This document shows positions 27,286-37,987 of a DNA stretch of 64,000 nucleotides, piece by piece. A program made the position numbers and the translations under genes. Under the pieces are notes generated by a model. It was not told the origin of the DNA and did no database searches. It saw only the letters and a program-made list of their open reading frames with translations. Positions within the stretch are counted from its first letter, which is position 1. Each line of letters opens with the position of its first letter. The stretch covers positions 1,099,501 through 1,163,500 of the forward strand of contig CANJKZ010001146.1 in NCBI GenBank assembly GCA_947471745.1. The letters are read 5' to 3'. This DNA is from Closterium sp. Naga37s-1. Taxonomy: Eukaryota > Streptophyta > Zygnematophyceae > Desmidiales > Closteriaceae.

Positions 27286-30200
27286 ACCTAGACTTTGATG
27301 CTATACTTACTGCTATGTATGCTTTGTCTGTTAGTGCTGAGGGTGACTGTTACCGGTGTGTGCCACCTGACCCAAGTATAGCGGCTGCTGCTCTAGGTGC
27401 TAGTGAGTCTTCTCTCCCTGGTACTGTGCCTGCTGAGGCCTTGCACACCTTCACGCTAGACTCAGGTGCCTCGCGCTGTTTCTTTCGTGACAGCACCACC
27501 CTCACTCCTCTCTCTACACATGTCCCGGTCAGACTGGCTGACCCCTCCGGGGGCTCAGTCCTTGCCCGTTCCTCCACTGTTCTCCCATGTCTGGCGATTC
27601 AGTCCGGCTCACTGTCAGGTCTTCACCTCCCCTCGTTCTCTATGAACTTGGTGAGTACAGCTGCCCTCCAGGATTCGATGGTCACTACCACCACTCCTGG
27701 GGGTCAGCGGGTGTCGATCTGCACGTGTACACGGACGGGCCGTCACCTGGCTACGTTCACTCGTCGGCCAGGGTCGAGTCTGTACACACTGGCTACCGAG
27801 TCTCCTCAGGTAGCTGCGTCTGCCCAGGTGTCCGCGTCAGGTCAGGTTGCACCCCCTTGCTCGTGTCGCCTCCTGTCACACCAGACTCATCTCTGGCACC
27901 ACCGTCTTGGTCACCCCTCCCTGCCACGACTGCATGGCATGCAGTCCCGTCTCCTTGTCTCTGATCTTCCCAGGTCTCTGCCTCCCCTCCCGACCTCGCC
28001 TGCCCCGCCTTGCGTCGAGGGGTGGAAGCGCGCCGCTCCTCACTCCTCCTTTCCCCCGACGACTGCTCCCCTGCAGACACTCCACATGGACGTGTGGGGC
28101 CCAGCCCACGTCAGTGGACAGTGCCGCGAGCGCTACTTCCTGCTGGTTGTTGACGACTACACGCGTTACACCATGGTCTTCCCCTTGCGCAGCAAGGGTG
28201 AGGTCCCTGATGTTTTGATCCCTTGGATCCGTGCGGTCCGTGTTCAGCTGGGCGAGCGCTTCAGCCAGGACCTTCCTGTCCTGCGCCTGCACTCTGACTG
28301 AGGTGGTGAGTTCTCCTCCGACCTCTTGAGGTACTTTTGTCGTGGGGAGGGCATCACCCAGTCGTTCACGCTTCCGGCCTCTCCGCAGCAAAATGAGATT
28401 GCTGAGCGTCGCATTGGCTTAGTCATGGAGGTCGCTCGTATCTCCATGATCCATGCGGCTGCCCCCCATTTTTTGTGGCCGTTTGTGGTCCGGTACGCTG
28501 CGCATCAGCTCAACCTCTGGCCCCGTGTCTCCTTGCCGGAGACCTCGCCTACACTGCGTTGGACGGGGAAGGTTGGCGATGCGTCGGTGTTCTGGGTCTG
28601 GGGCTCTCGTGCCTTTGTTCATGATACGTCTGCGGACAAGCTCTCCGCCCGCGCTATTCCCTGCGTCTTCCTTGGCTTCCCCTCTGACGCGCCTGGCTGG
28701 CAGTTTTACCACTCCACCTCGCGCCGTGTCCTCCCCTCTCAGGACGTCACGTTTGACGAGCCGGTTCCCTTTTACCGTCTCTTCCCCTACCGCTCTGCCC
28801 CTCCCCCGCCCCCGCCGCTCTTCCTTGCTCCCGGTCCTCCTCCGGTAGACCCCCTCCCGCCCCAGGGTCTTTCTCCCTCAGGTGTGTCTCAGGTAGACCC
28901 TCTCCCTGGTACTGTGCTTGTCGAGGTAGCTGGCGACTCAGGTGCTGCTCGGGGTGCTGCGTCTGGGGGTGTGGGGCCTGGGGGTGCGGAGCTTGGGGGC
29001 GCTGAGTCTGAGGTTGCTGGGTCTGGGGGTGCTGGGCCTGGGGGTGCTGAGCCTAGGGGTGTGGAGCCCGGGGGTGCTGAGCCGGAGGGTGTTGAGCCTG
29101 GGGGTGCTGAGTCTGAGGGTGCGGAGTTTGGGGGTGCTGAGCCTCGGGGTGCTGCTTCGTCTGGAGGTCGTGCTGTTGCTTTGCCGGAGCCTCTCTCCTC
29201 GCATCAGCTGCGTGAGTGGCTTGTTCGGCGCGCACGCCTTCGGAGTGGAGCTACTGGAGCTGGTGGTACTGGAGGTACTGCGGCGGCTGGTCCTGGAGGT
29301 GCTCGTACCAGGGGTGCTAGAGCTGCCGGGACTGGTCGTGTTGGGGGCGCTGGAGCTCGAGCTCCTACGGAGCCTGGAGCTACTGGAGCTGGAGCTGGTG
29401 GCGCTCGAGCTGGTGGAGCTAAAGCTGGAGGCACTGGCGCTGGTGGAGCTGGAGCTGGAGGCACTGGCGCGGGAGGCGCTGGCGCTGGAGGAGTTGGAGC
29501 TGTTGACCCTGGAGTTGGAGGTGCCGGAGGCACTATGCGGCCGTCACCGTACTTTGTTCCCCTGCTTCATCAGGTTCTTGGTGTCCCGTCTTCTACTGGC
29601 CTTACTCCTCCCCTACTGTGTCCGCCGCCTGACCAATCGCAGCCGCCGTTACAGCCAGCCTCCCCACTGCCCGCTCCTTCTCCTTACACTGAGCAGTCTT
29701 GAGGTCTTACAGAGCGTCGTGGGCCTGTGTCTCGTCTTGTCTCGCCTATCCGCGCTGCTCGTTGCGTTCCTCGTCCACGTCCTCCTCCTGTCCCCGGCAC
29801 CCACGCTATGGCACTTCGTCCTTCCTCTATTCCACTGCGTGTTCCTCTGCTGTCTCCTCCTGAGTCCTCTCTTCCTGCTGTCCTTGACCCTGAGTCTGAC
29901 CTTGTGCTTGCTGCTAGTCCCACTGTCTCTCGTCTCCTTGCCACTGTTGTCACAGACCCTACTTTTGAGTCTGCTGCTACGTCTGCCCTCGTTGCTGAGC
30001 TAGTTGACTTTGCTGCTGCCTGTCGCCTAGACTACGCCACTGCTATTGTTGCTGAGTCTGAGTCTGTCGGTCCTTCGTCCGTCGGGGGTGAGTGTGCTCT
30101 TGGCACGGACGTCCTTGAGGACAGGCAGGAGGACTTTGAGTGTCTTGCAGCTGCTGTACCTCGTTTCGCTTCCATGCTGCTTGCCCCTGAGGGAGACCCG

Positions 30201-31788
30201 GATGCACTAGACATCCCGACCCCGCGCTCTAACACAGAGGCGATTACGGGTCCCTACTCCTCTCAGTGGTAGGCAGCCATGGATGCCGAGATGGCATCTT
30301 GGAAGTCCACATGCACCTACGTTGACGCAAATCCCCCGTCTCGGGCGAACATAGTCGATGTCATGTGGATTTTCAGGGTGAAGCGGCCGCCGGGTTCTCC
30401 GCCGGCCTTCAAGGCACGTTATGTTGCTAGAGGCTTCAGTCAGTGACAGGGGGTCGACTACTTCCAGAACTTCTCCCCCACCTCGAAGATGACCACTCTT
30501 CAGGTGTTGCTGCACGTCGCTGCTCAGCGTGACTACGAGTTGCACTCTCTAGAATTCAGTACAGCTTTCCTGCAGGGCAGCCTGCACGAGGAGATCTGGC
30601 TGCGCCGCCCACCTGGCTTCACTGAGTCGTTTCCTGCAGGTACCCAGTGGAGCCTCCGGCGGCCAATCTACGGTCTCTGCCAGGCGCCTCGCAAGTGGCA
30701 CGACACACTGAGGACGACGCTTGCGGATCTTGGGTTTGCTCCTTCTACTGCTGATCCGTCGCTGTTTCTACGTACCGACACTTCGCTGCGCCGTTCTACG
30801 TCCTCGTGTACGTTGACGACTTGGTCTTTGCCACTGCTGACACTTAGGCACTAACCCTTGTGAAGTCGGAGCTGCAGAAGAGACACACCTGCACTGACCT
30901 GGGTGAACTGCGCAGCTATCTTGGCTTGCAGATCACTCGGGACAGAGCACTGCGCACCATTACCCTGACTCAGTCACACATGGTGCACCAGGTCAACGCT
31001 TCGGCTTCCAGTTCTCCTCGCCACAGCCCACTCCTCTGTCTACAAGCCACTCGCTCTCAGCTCCACGTTCGGACGAGTCCGTAGAGCCGAGTGGTCCGTA
31101 CCCATAGCTTGTGGGTTGCCTCATGTACCTGATGACGTGCACACGACCTGACCTCGCGTACCCTCTCAGCCTCCTGGCTTGCTACGTGGCTCCCGGTAGG
31201 CTCCGAAAGGTGCACTGGGATGCTGCGAAGAGGTTACTGCGTTACTTGTGCAGTACGTCAGGCATGGGGCTCGTGCTTGGAGGACGGGGTCTAGTTGTCC
31301 TCACTGGTCACGCAGACGCTTCTTGGGTTGACGACTCAGCTACGCAGCAGTCGTCACAGGGTTACACCTTCAGCCTCGGTTCCGGCTCTGTTTCCTGGCG
31401 GTCTACCCGCTCGTCTTCGGTTCTTAGCTCCAGTTGTGAGACTGAGATCTACACTGGGGCCATGGCTGCACAGGAGCTATGCTGGCTCACCTACCTGCTG
31501 AGTGACTTGGGAGAGCAGCCTCGTTCGCCTCCAGTTCTGTACGTCGACAACAAGGCCATGATTGCCTTGTGTCAGGAGCACAGTTTGGAGCACAGAATGA
31601 AGCACATCGCTCTGCGATACTTCCTTGCTCGAGAGTTGCAGCAGCGTGGCCAGCTTCGTCTTGCGTACGTGGCCACTAGGGCCAACATTGCTGATATATT
31701 CACCAAGGCACTTTCGCCTGGTGATCATCAGCGCTTCTCTACTGTGTTAGGCCTTGTGCCTACTTTGCCTCACTTGCTCACTGCTTGA
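27286..31788 (+). pseudogene. Copia-2 protease, integrase, RT and RNase H
   Basis: Protease has FTLDSGASRCFF. Integrase has HHRLGHPSLPRL, HMDVWGPAHV, FLLVVDDYTRYT and QQNEIAERR (a G to E change in the usual NGIAERR). A long GAE/GGAEPG linker (28960-29160) and a Gly/Ala-rich linker follow. RT has FRVKRPPG and AFLQGSLHEEIW. The YVDD region is out of frame near 30810. RNase H (HADASWVDDSATQQ, ANIADIFTKAL) is intact to the stop at 31786-31788. Several stops and shifts mean no polyprotein can be made. Confidence 0.85.
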
Positions 31789-32015
31789 CTCTGCTTGTAC
31801 TGTGATCTATATATGTACGTGCATGCTTACACTTGCTAGGGTATGATCACTGTATTATTTGTTCTCTTTTATATAACTCTGCATGTGAACTGGCCTTGTG
31901 GCCCTTTGCTTGTGCTCGGACTGTATGGTGACTTTGTGATCCACCCTGAGCTTGCTTTGCTTTGCTTGACTGGTCTTGTGACCACTTGTTCTCCCCCATT
32001 TTGTCTATGGGGGTG

Positions 32016-32146
32016 TGTCAAATTGTTATATAGCTTATATTGTGTAGGCTATAGTGGGGTAGCCCATAAGGGGTACAACCCAATTAGGGTTAGTACTTGT
32101 ACCCAACTCTTTGCTAGTTCATCAATCCTCGTTCATTCTTTTGACA
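32016..32146 (+). repeat. Copia-2 3' LTR with PPT
   Basis: 131 bp, preceded by the purine run CTATGGGGGTG and followed by TSD GTTAC at 32147-32151. Confidence 0.92.
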
Positions 32147-32322
32147 GTTACGAATAGTAAAAGATGAAGCATTACTGTGCACTCCTTACCGCAGCACACA
32201 TTACCGAGGCTGAAGACGAAGAGGTGGAAGTGTCGCGAAGGGTCGTGCGGTTACGAAGGGATCTAGACCATCGGGCAGACTGCTCAAGCAGCAGCAGTGC
32301 GAGGATTCTGCCCTGGAAGTTT
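32147..32322. other. Spacer between Copia-2 and the next copia remnant
   Basis: A short open frame (from 32164, ITEAEDEEVEVSRRVVRLRR) looks weakly coding-like, but I cannot assign it to a family. It may be a fragment of a disrupted host exon. Confidence 0.35.
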
Positions 32323-34410
32323 TGTAACCGTATGGAGTCGTACGGTTGGGTTTTGCTACAATAAGGGAATGTACCCCTTATAGTACATGTCTAGCCTAGG
32401 TCGATTCGAATTCCCTTGTACTCCTATTTATATTCCTGTATTCGCATGTTATTATTATCTCAAGCATTTTACATCCACTCTGCTATTGAGGTCAAGAGCC
32501 CACCACTACTGAGACGTGTACGAACCTTCATGAGGTGATCCTAGGTACGATCAACATCTGATCGCAACATGGTATCAGAGCGACTCGGGAATCCTTCGCA
32601 CTGCCACCTCTGAAATCTTCGACGAACGGAATGTCGCGTCCGGCACACGCTCGCGCGTGAGAATGGCCGGATGATCTGGTGGTCAGACGAATCTGACGGC
32701 TAAAGCACTGACCAACCCGGCTGCGACAAGCGAGGAAACGACTACTATTGGAACCGCCGCCCTCGCACTGATGCTTCAGCGACTCACAAGCCTGGAGCAA
32801 CAACTCCAAACATTGCGGAATGGCGACGCGGGAACATCTTCCCAACCCACTCAACCGGCCTAGAACGGCCACAATACCGCCCCGCACACCTTCTCCCTCG
32901 ACACAAATGGCTCAACACCCAAGACTCCTTGTCCCAGCAAAGAAGCAATTCTCTTTGCGCAATCAAGGTTCTTGAGCATATCTAAAATAAAGACAAGTGT
33001 GTTTTTTTACGGCAGAGACTTCTATACGTGGAGCTTCGAGCTGGAACTATTGCTGCAAAACACACATATATTTCATTACTTCGACGGGAGCTACTCGGGA
33101 CCCGCTGAGGACACTGCTGACGCCTGGGCGCAGTACTACAACGAGTCATTGATGGCGTACGGCGTCCTCCTGCGGAATATGTCGCCGGCGGAGCAATTGA
33201 ACATTCGCTCATACAAGACGACTCCTGCTCCAGCCCTCGATGCTTGGCGCCATCTAAACGGCGTGTACCAACCGAAAGATTCGGTTTCATCGAGCCGCCT
33301 GCTCCAGCAGCTACTGGAGACTAAGATGACCTTAGAGGAGAAGGTCAGCAGCTACATCAATCGCTGTCAGAGCTTACGCGATCAAATCGCGAAATCGGGA
33401 TGCACGATCTCAAAGGAGATTTTCGTGAACATCGTGCTTCAAGGGCTCGGACCAGAGTGGCGGCCCTGCAAGGTGCTTCTCCGACAGCAAGGGGTCATCT
33501 CGGAGGCCGCCCTATGCGCCGCCCTTCTCGTCGAACAAAGGGATATGGATCAGCAGCGACCAGCGCCGCGACGAGACCATGATCGCCTCGCTTTCTACGT
33601 CGACAACACGGAGGAGAGACGGGCGCGGCGCCTTTACTGCAAGATTTGAATAAATTTTGGGCACCTGGCAGATCGATGCAAATTCCGATCTCACCCTCGT
33701 CAGACCAATCTGAGCAACTGGTCCAGCCGACAAGACGCACGAAACAAAACGCGATAGTGTAAAATTCTACAGACTGCCCCACCGCATCAGACTGTCCAAC
33801 CTGAATCCAACCGTTCAGTATCAGCAGCAGCAGTCGCCACAGACTGCCCCACTCTGCAATGTCATGGGCAACATGACAATGACGAGCGGATCCCGTCGTC
33901 CCCGCGCACGCTCACCGTCACCTGAGCCAGCACGCCAGCCAATCCAAGCGTTCTCGAACAACAATCCGTTCAGCATACGCCACAATTTCATCGACGACGA
34001 CGAACAAGACAGGAATCTCCCAGTTCCGCAGCTTGAAAGTCCCCCGCACATACCTGATCAGCGGGCGGCTCCGATCGATTGGATCTCGCGCAAGCATTTT
34101 CTCAAATTTGACACACCGCATATTGTTACCCCGTGACTGGCGCTGCTCGCACGTAATGACAACAGGCGCTACAACACCTGGTACCTGGATAGCTGCTGTG
34201 GGCAGCATATGGTGGGTTATGAGCGTTACATATCCAACGCCGTCTCCACCCCCGCCATGACCTATGTCATCGTGGCGAACATCACGCGTCTGCGCACAAG
34301 CGTGCAAGGAATCGTGGTGCACAAGGCCCGAGGGAGCAGGACGCACATCACACTGAACAACGTGCTGATCGTGCAGAATTTGCTGATCGACAGGTCTGAC
34401 GACTGATTGA
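32323..34410 (+). mobile_element. Remnant of a different copia family: LTR, PBS, gag and protease start
   Basis: A putative 5' LTR (about 32323-32569, TGTAACCG...GCAACA; the start is uncertain) is followed by a perfect PBS, TGGTATCAGAGC (32570-32581). The gag frame at 32972-33649 is a standard copia gag: YGRDFYTWSFELELLLQN, LRNMSPAEQLNI, LLQQLLETKMTLEEKVSSYI and VLQGLGPEW. At 34170-34400 the protease-like block WYLDSCCGQHMVGYERYISN appears, with C for the usual G/A of DSGA, followed by LNNVLIVQNLL. The rest of pol and the 3' LTR are missing. Confidence 0.78.
32972..33649 (+). pseudogene. Gag of the remnant copia element
   Basis: This is an open frame of 225 codons covering most of a UBN2-type copia gag. 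Upstream sequence from about 32700 is also gag-like (MLQRLTSLEQQLQ) but contains a TAG near 32862. The zinc-knuckle part after DHDRLAFYVD is frame-shifted. Confidence 0.75.
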
Positions 34411-34894
34411 ATGAGCCTTGCTGGGTCCGCCATCTGACGTGTGACAGCTTATAGCGGGAGTTGGTGTCATGATGTTCTCCATTCTATAATGTAAATAGAT
34501 TCTGCTTGAAGCCATCATTCGAGATCCTTCTTCTTATACTGTAAAACTCGTGGGTCTCTATCAATGAAGCCAACATGATCTCTTGTAGATTGTCTTGAAG
34601 TTGTCTTGGAGTTGTCTAGAGAGTGCTTGGGAGTAGCCAGCCAGGTCAAATAAAATTCAAGGTGGAATTGAATGGATCGAGCCGAGCCGCGAGGTTCGTT
34701 CCTTTCAACATCGTCTTTCATTAGTTCCATTAATGAAACTATGGTGACTTTCCGCAAAGCAGCAACAGTTGTGTGGTCCGCGTTGAATATGAGACCCTGG
34801 GCCGATTTGAGGGGAGAGGGAAGGGCACAGTGCACACACACACATGAAGGAGCAATGAGGCAACGGCAGCAGCAGCAGCAACAACAGTTCCACT
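34411..34894. other. Unassigned sequence between two truncated copia elements
   Basis: No recognisable coding domain. A long minus-strand frame from Copia-3 gag runs through it only by chance. The junction with Copia-3 falls at a CAG/CAA microsatellite (about 34865-34890), a plausible breakpoint. Confidence 0.5.
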
Positions 34895-36077
34895 CGCAGC
34901 CAAGCGTCGTCAAGGCGGGAGAAGCAGCGGTGCTGAGAGTGAAAATTCCCGCATGTCTGACCAGCACGGTCACCCATGCGAGTGTCATACGGGCAGCTAC
35001 CACTACCCCCAGACGCCCCACGCTGAGCACACCACTAACGAAGCTGCTGGGGCGAAGGGGTCTCGCTCCGACGCTGTTGTTGCTGCCTCTGGCCACCGCC
35101 AGAACCTCCCCTCTGAACAGCTCCACCCCGACTGCCACCACTCCCACTACCGCCACTACTGCCACCCCCACCGCACCGCCACCGAAGCCCCCACTCCCGC
35201 CACCACTCCCACCGCTGCCACCACCTCCGCCACCTCCACCGCCTTCACTGCCGCCACCACCACCACCCCCGCTGCCACCGCCACCACTCTTGCCACACTT
35301 GCCCTTGCTGCTTCGGAGCTTCCCACTAAGAGCAGAAGTAGCCCCAACATCCTTAGCACCAAGGATGTCAACAGCAGCAGCAGAAGCGTAGGAGAGGGCA
35401 AGGGGGGAGGGGGAGCACCCCTCAAAGAAGGGTGTGCGAGGAGTGCCACGAGCACCTACAGCGACTATGCTAGTCTCAGCTGCAAGAAGGTGCTTCTCGA
35501 GCAGGTCGTCAGTGAGGTCTGTGGGGTCAAGTGCGAGAAATTGGTCCCTGACTGCACGAAGAGAGTCAGGGAGGCGGGTGACTATGAAGTAGAGAGTGAT
35601 GTACATCGGGGGCGGGTTCCTGTCAAGGAACTCTGCTGGGAGGGCAGTGCGGTAGCCAGCGTCGCTAGTGCGGAGGTGGGTAACGAGGTCCTCGACTGTG
35701 GCAAAGGCAGACAGCTCGGGAAACAGGTAGGGCAGTATAAGGCGGCCGAGAGCAGCAGTGGCAGGGGAGGAGTAACGAGTGATTATAGCGTTGTACAGGG
35801 CTTTAGCAGTCTTGTGCTGGCCAAAGTGAGCGTGTTCGGCTAACGGTAGGTGGTTGCGAACGGCTAAGCGAGCATCAGCATCACGGGTAAGCCACTGTGA
35901 GCGAGTCGCACTGTCAGCTGTGGCGGGAGGGGCGAGAGAGGCTCCAGACGTGTGGTCAAACAACGAAACGCTGTCTCTAGAATCGCTCAGTAGGTACAGC
36001 TGTAAGTCGTCTAGCCACGTATCAAACTGGATCGGATGGCCCTCATGATCGAAGGTGAGTACACTGAGAGAAGCCAT
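34895..36077 (-). pseudogene. Copia-3 gag
   Basis: It starts at 36077 with MASLSVLTFDHEGHPIQFDT and is open through WLDDLQLYLLSDSRDSVSLF, YLFPELSAFATVEDL and MYITLYFIVTRLPDSL to a Gly-rich stretch (about 35180-35290), where the frame shifts. The terminal CX13CX3HX4C region is in another frame (34905-34985). Confidence 0.83.
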
Positions 36078-36750
36078 AGTGGGCAGAGCAGGGTGGCGCG
36101 CGACCAGCAGGGCAGCACGCAGGCAGGGCGGCGCGCGAGCACTAGGGAAGCGCGCAGGGCAGGACAGGGCGGCGCACGGCTAGGGCAGGGCAGTGTGGCG
36201 GCCAGCAGGGCGGCGCACAGCAGGGCAGGCAGCAGCAGGGCGGCTCAGGCAGGAGGGTGCCGGCTAGCAGGGCTGCGCGCAGCAGGGCAGGCAGCAAGCG
36301 TGCAAGGGGCGGCGAGCGGGCTGCAAAAGGGCGGCGAGCGGGCTTTCAGAGGGCGGCGCGCGGGCTGCAAGGGGCGGCGAGCGGGCGGCAAGGGGTGGCG
36401 AGCGGGCTGCAAGGGGCGGCGCGCAGGCTGCAAGGGGCGGCGAGCGGGCTGCAAGGGGGCGGCGAGCGGTCTGCCAGAGGGCGGCGAGCGGGCTGCCAGA
36501 GGGTGGCACGCGGGCTGAAAGGGGCGGCGAGCGGGCCGCAAGGGGCGGCGAGCGGGTTGCAAGGGGCGGCGAGCGGGCTGCAAGGGGCGGCGAGCGGGCT
36601 GCAAGGGGCGGCGCGCAGGCTGCAAAGGGGCGGCGAGCGGGCCGTAAACGGGTGGCGCGCGGGCTGCTAAAGGCGGCGTGGCAGCCAACAGGGCGGCGCG
36701 ACCGTTAGGGCAGGGCGACAGGGCAGTGCAAGTAGTGGGGCAGCGCTCTG
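36078..36750 (-). repeat. Copia-3 leader minisatellite
   Basis: The plus strand shows about 20 copies of a 21-bp unit, GGGGCGGCGAGCGGGCTGCA plus A (36300-36670), and looser GGGCGGCGC units nearer gag. The sense strand is C-rich and encodes Pro/Arg heptapeptides (PLQPARR) in an open frame at 36245-36688. Confidence 0.87.
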
Positions 36751-36801
36751 TGGTGGGCCCTAAAAGAAATCGGTCCTAGAACAGGACCTGCTCTGAAACC
36801 A
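36751..36801 (-). promoter_or_regulatory. Copia-3 PBS, hairpin and GGGCCCACCA box
   Basis: Sense order is PBS TGGTTTCAGAGCAGG, stem GGTCCT/AGGACC with a 5-nt loop (36772-36788), T-rich stretch, and GGGCCCACCA (36751-36760). Confidence 0.8.
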
Positions 36802-36933
36802 TGTCAGAATAATGAACGAGAATGATGGATTGAACAGAAAGTTGGGTACAAGTACTAACCCTAATTGGGTTGTACCCCTTATGGGCTACCCCACTACAGC
36901 CTACACAATGTAAGCACTATAACAGTTTTGACA
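36802..36933 (-). repeat. Copia-3 5' LTR
   Basis: 132 bp, TGTCAGAATAATG...TTTTGACA in plus order. It shares TGTACCCCTTATGGGCTACC-type core sequence with Copia-2 and Copia-4. Confidence 0.88.
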
Positions 36934-37809
36934 TGCCCTGCAGCATCAGGACGAAGGTAGAGGATTGCCCTGACGCGTATGCAGAAGGGGGAGGGGTCTG
37001 GGGGTGGGGGGGGGATGGGGGATGGGGGAGAGGGGGTAAGGGGCGGGGGTGCATGTGTACTGGTTTTGTCTCCCCCCGAAGATTTCGCCACTTCCTCGTC
37101 GTACCGTACCATGCATGCACCGGGCTTCCCAATCATATCGTGCCTTCCCCTCCACTTTTCATGTCTTTTGATTTTGTTGCCCTGAGAGATCAGGATGAAC
37201 TCATGTTGGTGCCCTGAAAGTTCAGGATAGCCATAAAAATTTGCCCTAAAAAATCAAGGCATTCTTGAGAATTTTTAAAAGTTGCCCTGAGGGCTCAGGA
37301 TGTCCGAAATCTTAGCACAGGCCATGGGCACAAGATCTACAGTTTGGTGTTAGAAATTTGTGAATTTATATTTGTCATTTTATAAGCACATGCGCTTATA
37401 ATTTTGACTCTATTATAAGCGCACCCCCCTAAAAAACACTGTTTGATTATAAGCGCACCTGGGCTTATATCCGGGGTGATATGGTAATATCTGTACACAT
37501 CTCAATTTTATTGTTCACACCACAAGAAACCCATGCTGTTTCTGATCAAGTACCATTACCATCCTCACCCTCACAGCCTGGCTGGATCTGCCCCTGCCCC
37601 TACTACGATGTTGCAGGTTGCTTTTGAGAACCTGCAAGCCCATGCAGTTTCTCAACTACCTTCCTCTCCTCACCCTCACAGCCTGGCTGGGTCTGCCCCT
37701 GCTGCTCCTGCCCTCCCTCTTCCTTCCCCTCCTGCAGCTTCTCTTGCACCTTCCCCCCTCCCTCCTTCTATGATCCATCCTCTCTCCACCACGAATCCCC
37801 TCTCCTCTA
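36934..37809. other. Non-coding interval with hairpin cluster and local repeats
   Basis: No gene is recognised. It contains a G-rich run (36978-37045), a cluster of CCTGA-N4-TCAGG hairpins (listed separately) and several TATAAGCGCACC words at 37378-37475. One TATAAGC/GCTTATA palindrome occurs there. Two copies of a CCTCACCCTCACAGCCTGGC block lie at about 37562 and 37669. It ends at the Copia-4 LTR. Confidence 0.55.
37175..37305. repeat. Cluster of CCTGA-N4-TCAGG hairpins
   Basis: Perfect 5-bp stems lie at 37181-37194, 37213-37226 and 37286-37299, each preceded by G/TGC and followed by AT. A decayed copy lies near 37244 (GCCCTAAAAAATCAAGG), and a related CCTGCAGCATCAGG at about 36937. Loops differ (GAGA, AAGT, GGGC), while stems are constant. 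Confidence 0.7.
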
Positions 37810-37941
37810 TGTCAAACTTATATATAGCTTACATTGTGTAGGCTGTAGTGGGGTAGCCCATAAGCGGTACAACCCAATTAGGGTTAGTACTTGTACCCAA
37901 CTCTTTGCTAGTTCATTCTTTCTCGTTCGTTCTTTCTGACA
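37810..37941 (+). repeat. Copia-4 5' LTR
   Basis: 132 bp, TGTCAAACTT...TTTCTGACA, followed directly by the perfect PBS TGGTATCAGAGC. Confidence 0.92.
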
Positions 37942-37987
37942 TGGTATCAGAGCAGGTCCCTTCTAGGACCGTTTTTTGGGCCCACCA
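37942..37987 (+). promoter_or_regulatory. Copia-4 PBS, hairpin and GGGCCCACCA box
   Basis: The PBS TGGTATCAGAGC is perfect. The stem GGTCC/GGACC lies at 37955-37970, then T6, then GGGCCCACCA at 37978-37987. This is the clearest copy of the module. Confidence 0.83.

Larger units (their letters stand above)
24774..32146 (+). mobile_element. Copia-2: full-length but decayed copia element
   Basis: This 7,373-bp element has 131-bp LTRs and the TSD GTTAC (24769-24773, 32147-32151). The LTRs differ at three positions by eye. Order is LTR, PBS TGGTTTCAGAGC, hairpin, GGGCCCACCA, C-rich leader, gag, protease, integrase, RT, RNase H, PPT and LTR. Gag has a deletion, and there are several in-frame stops in pol (TGA in HSD-RGGE at 28299, TAG in SQW-QAAMD at 30270, TGA in FSQ-QGVD near 30444). 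Confidence 0.94.
34895..36933 (-). mobile_element. Copia-3: 5' part of a copia element
   Basis: 5' LTR (36802-36933), PBS, hairpin, GGGCCCACCA box, leader array and gag are present in minus-strand order. The element stops in gag just after the CX13CX3HX4C motif (QHRCFSRLDDAW) near 34900. Pol and the 3' LTR are absent, so no TSD can be checked. Confidence 0.88.

Noticed and set aside
34672-35391. 239-codon Thr/Pro-rich plus-strand ORF
   Set aside because: It is antisense to Copia-3 gag and its Gly-rich tract.
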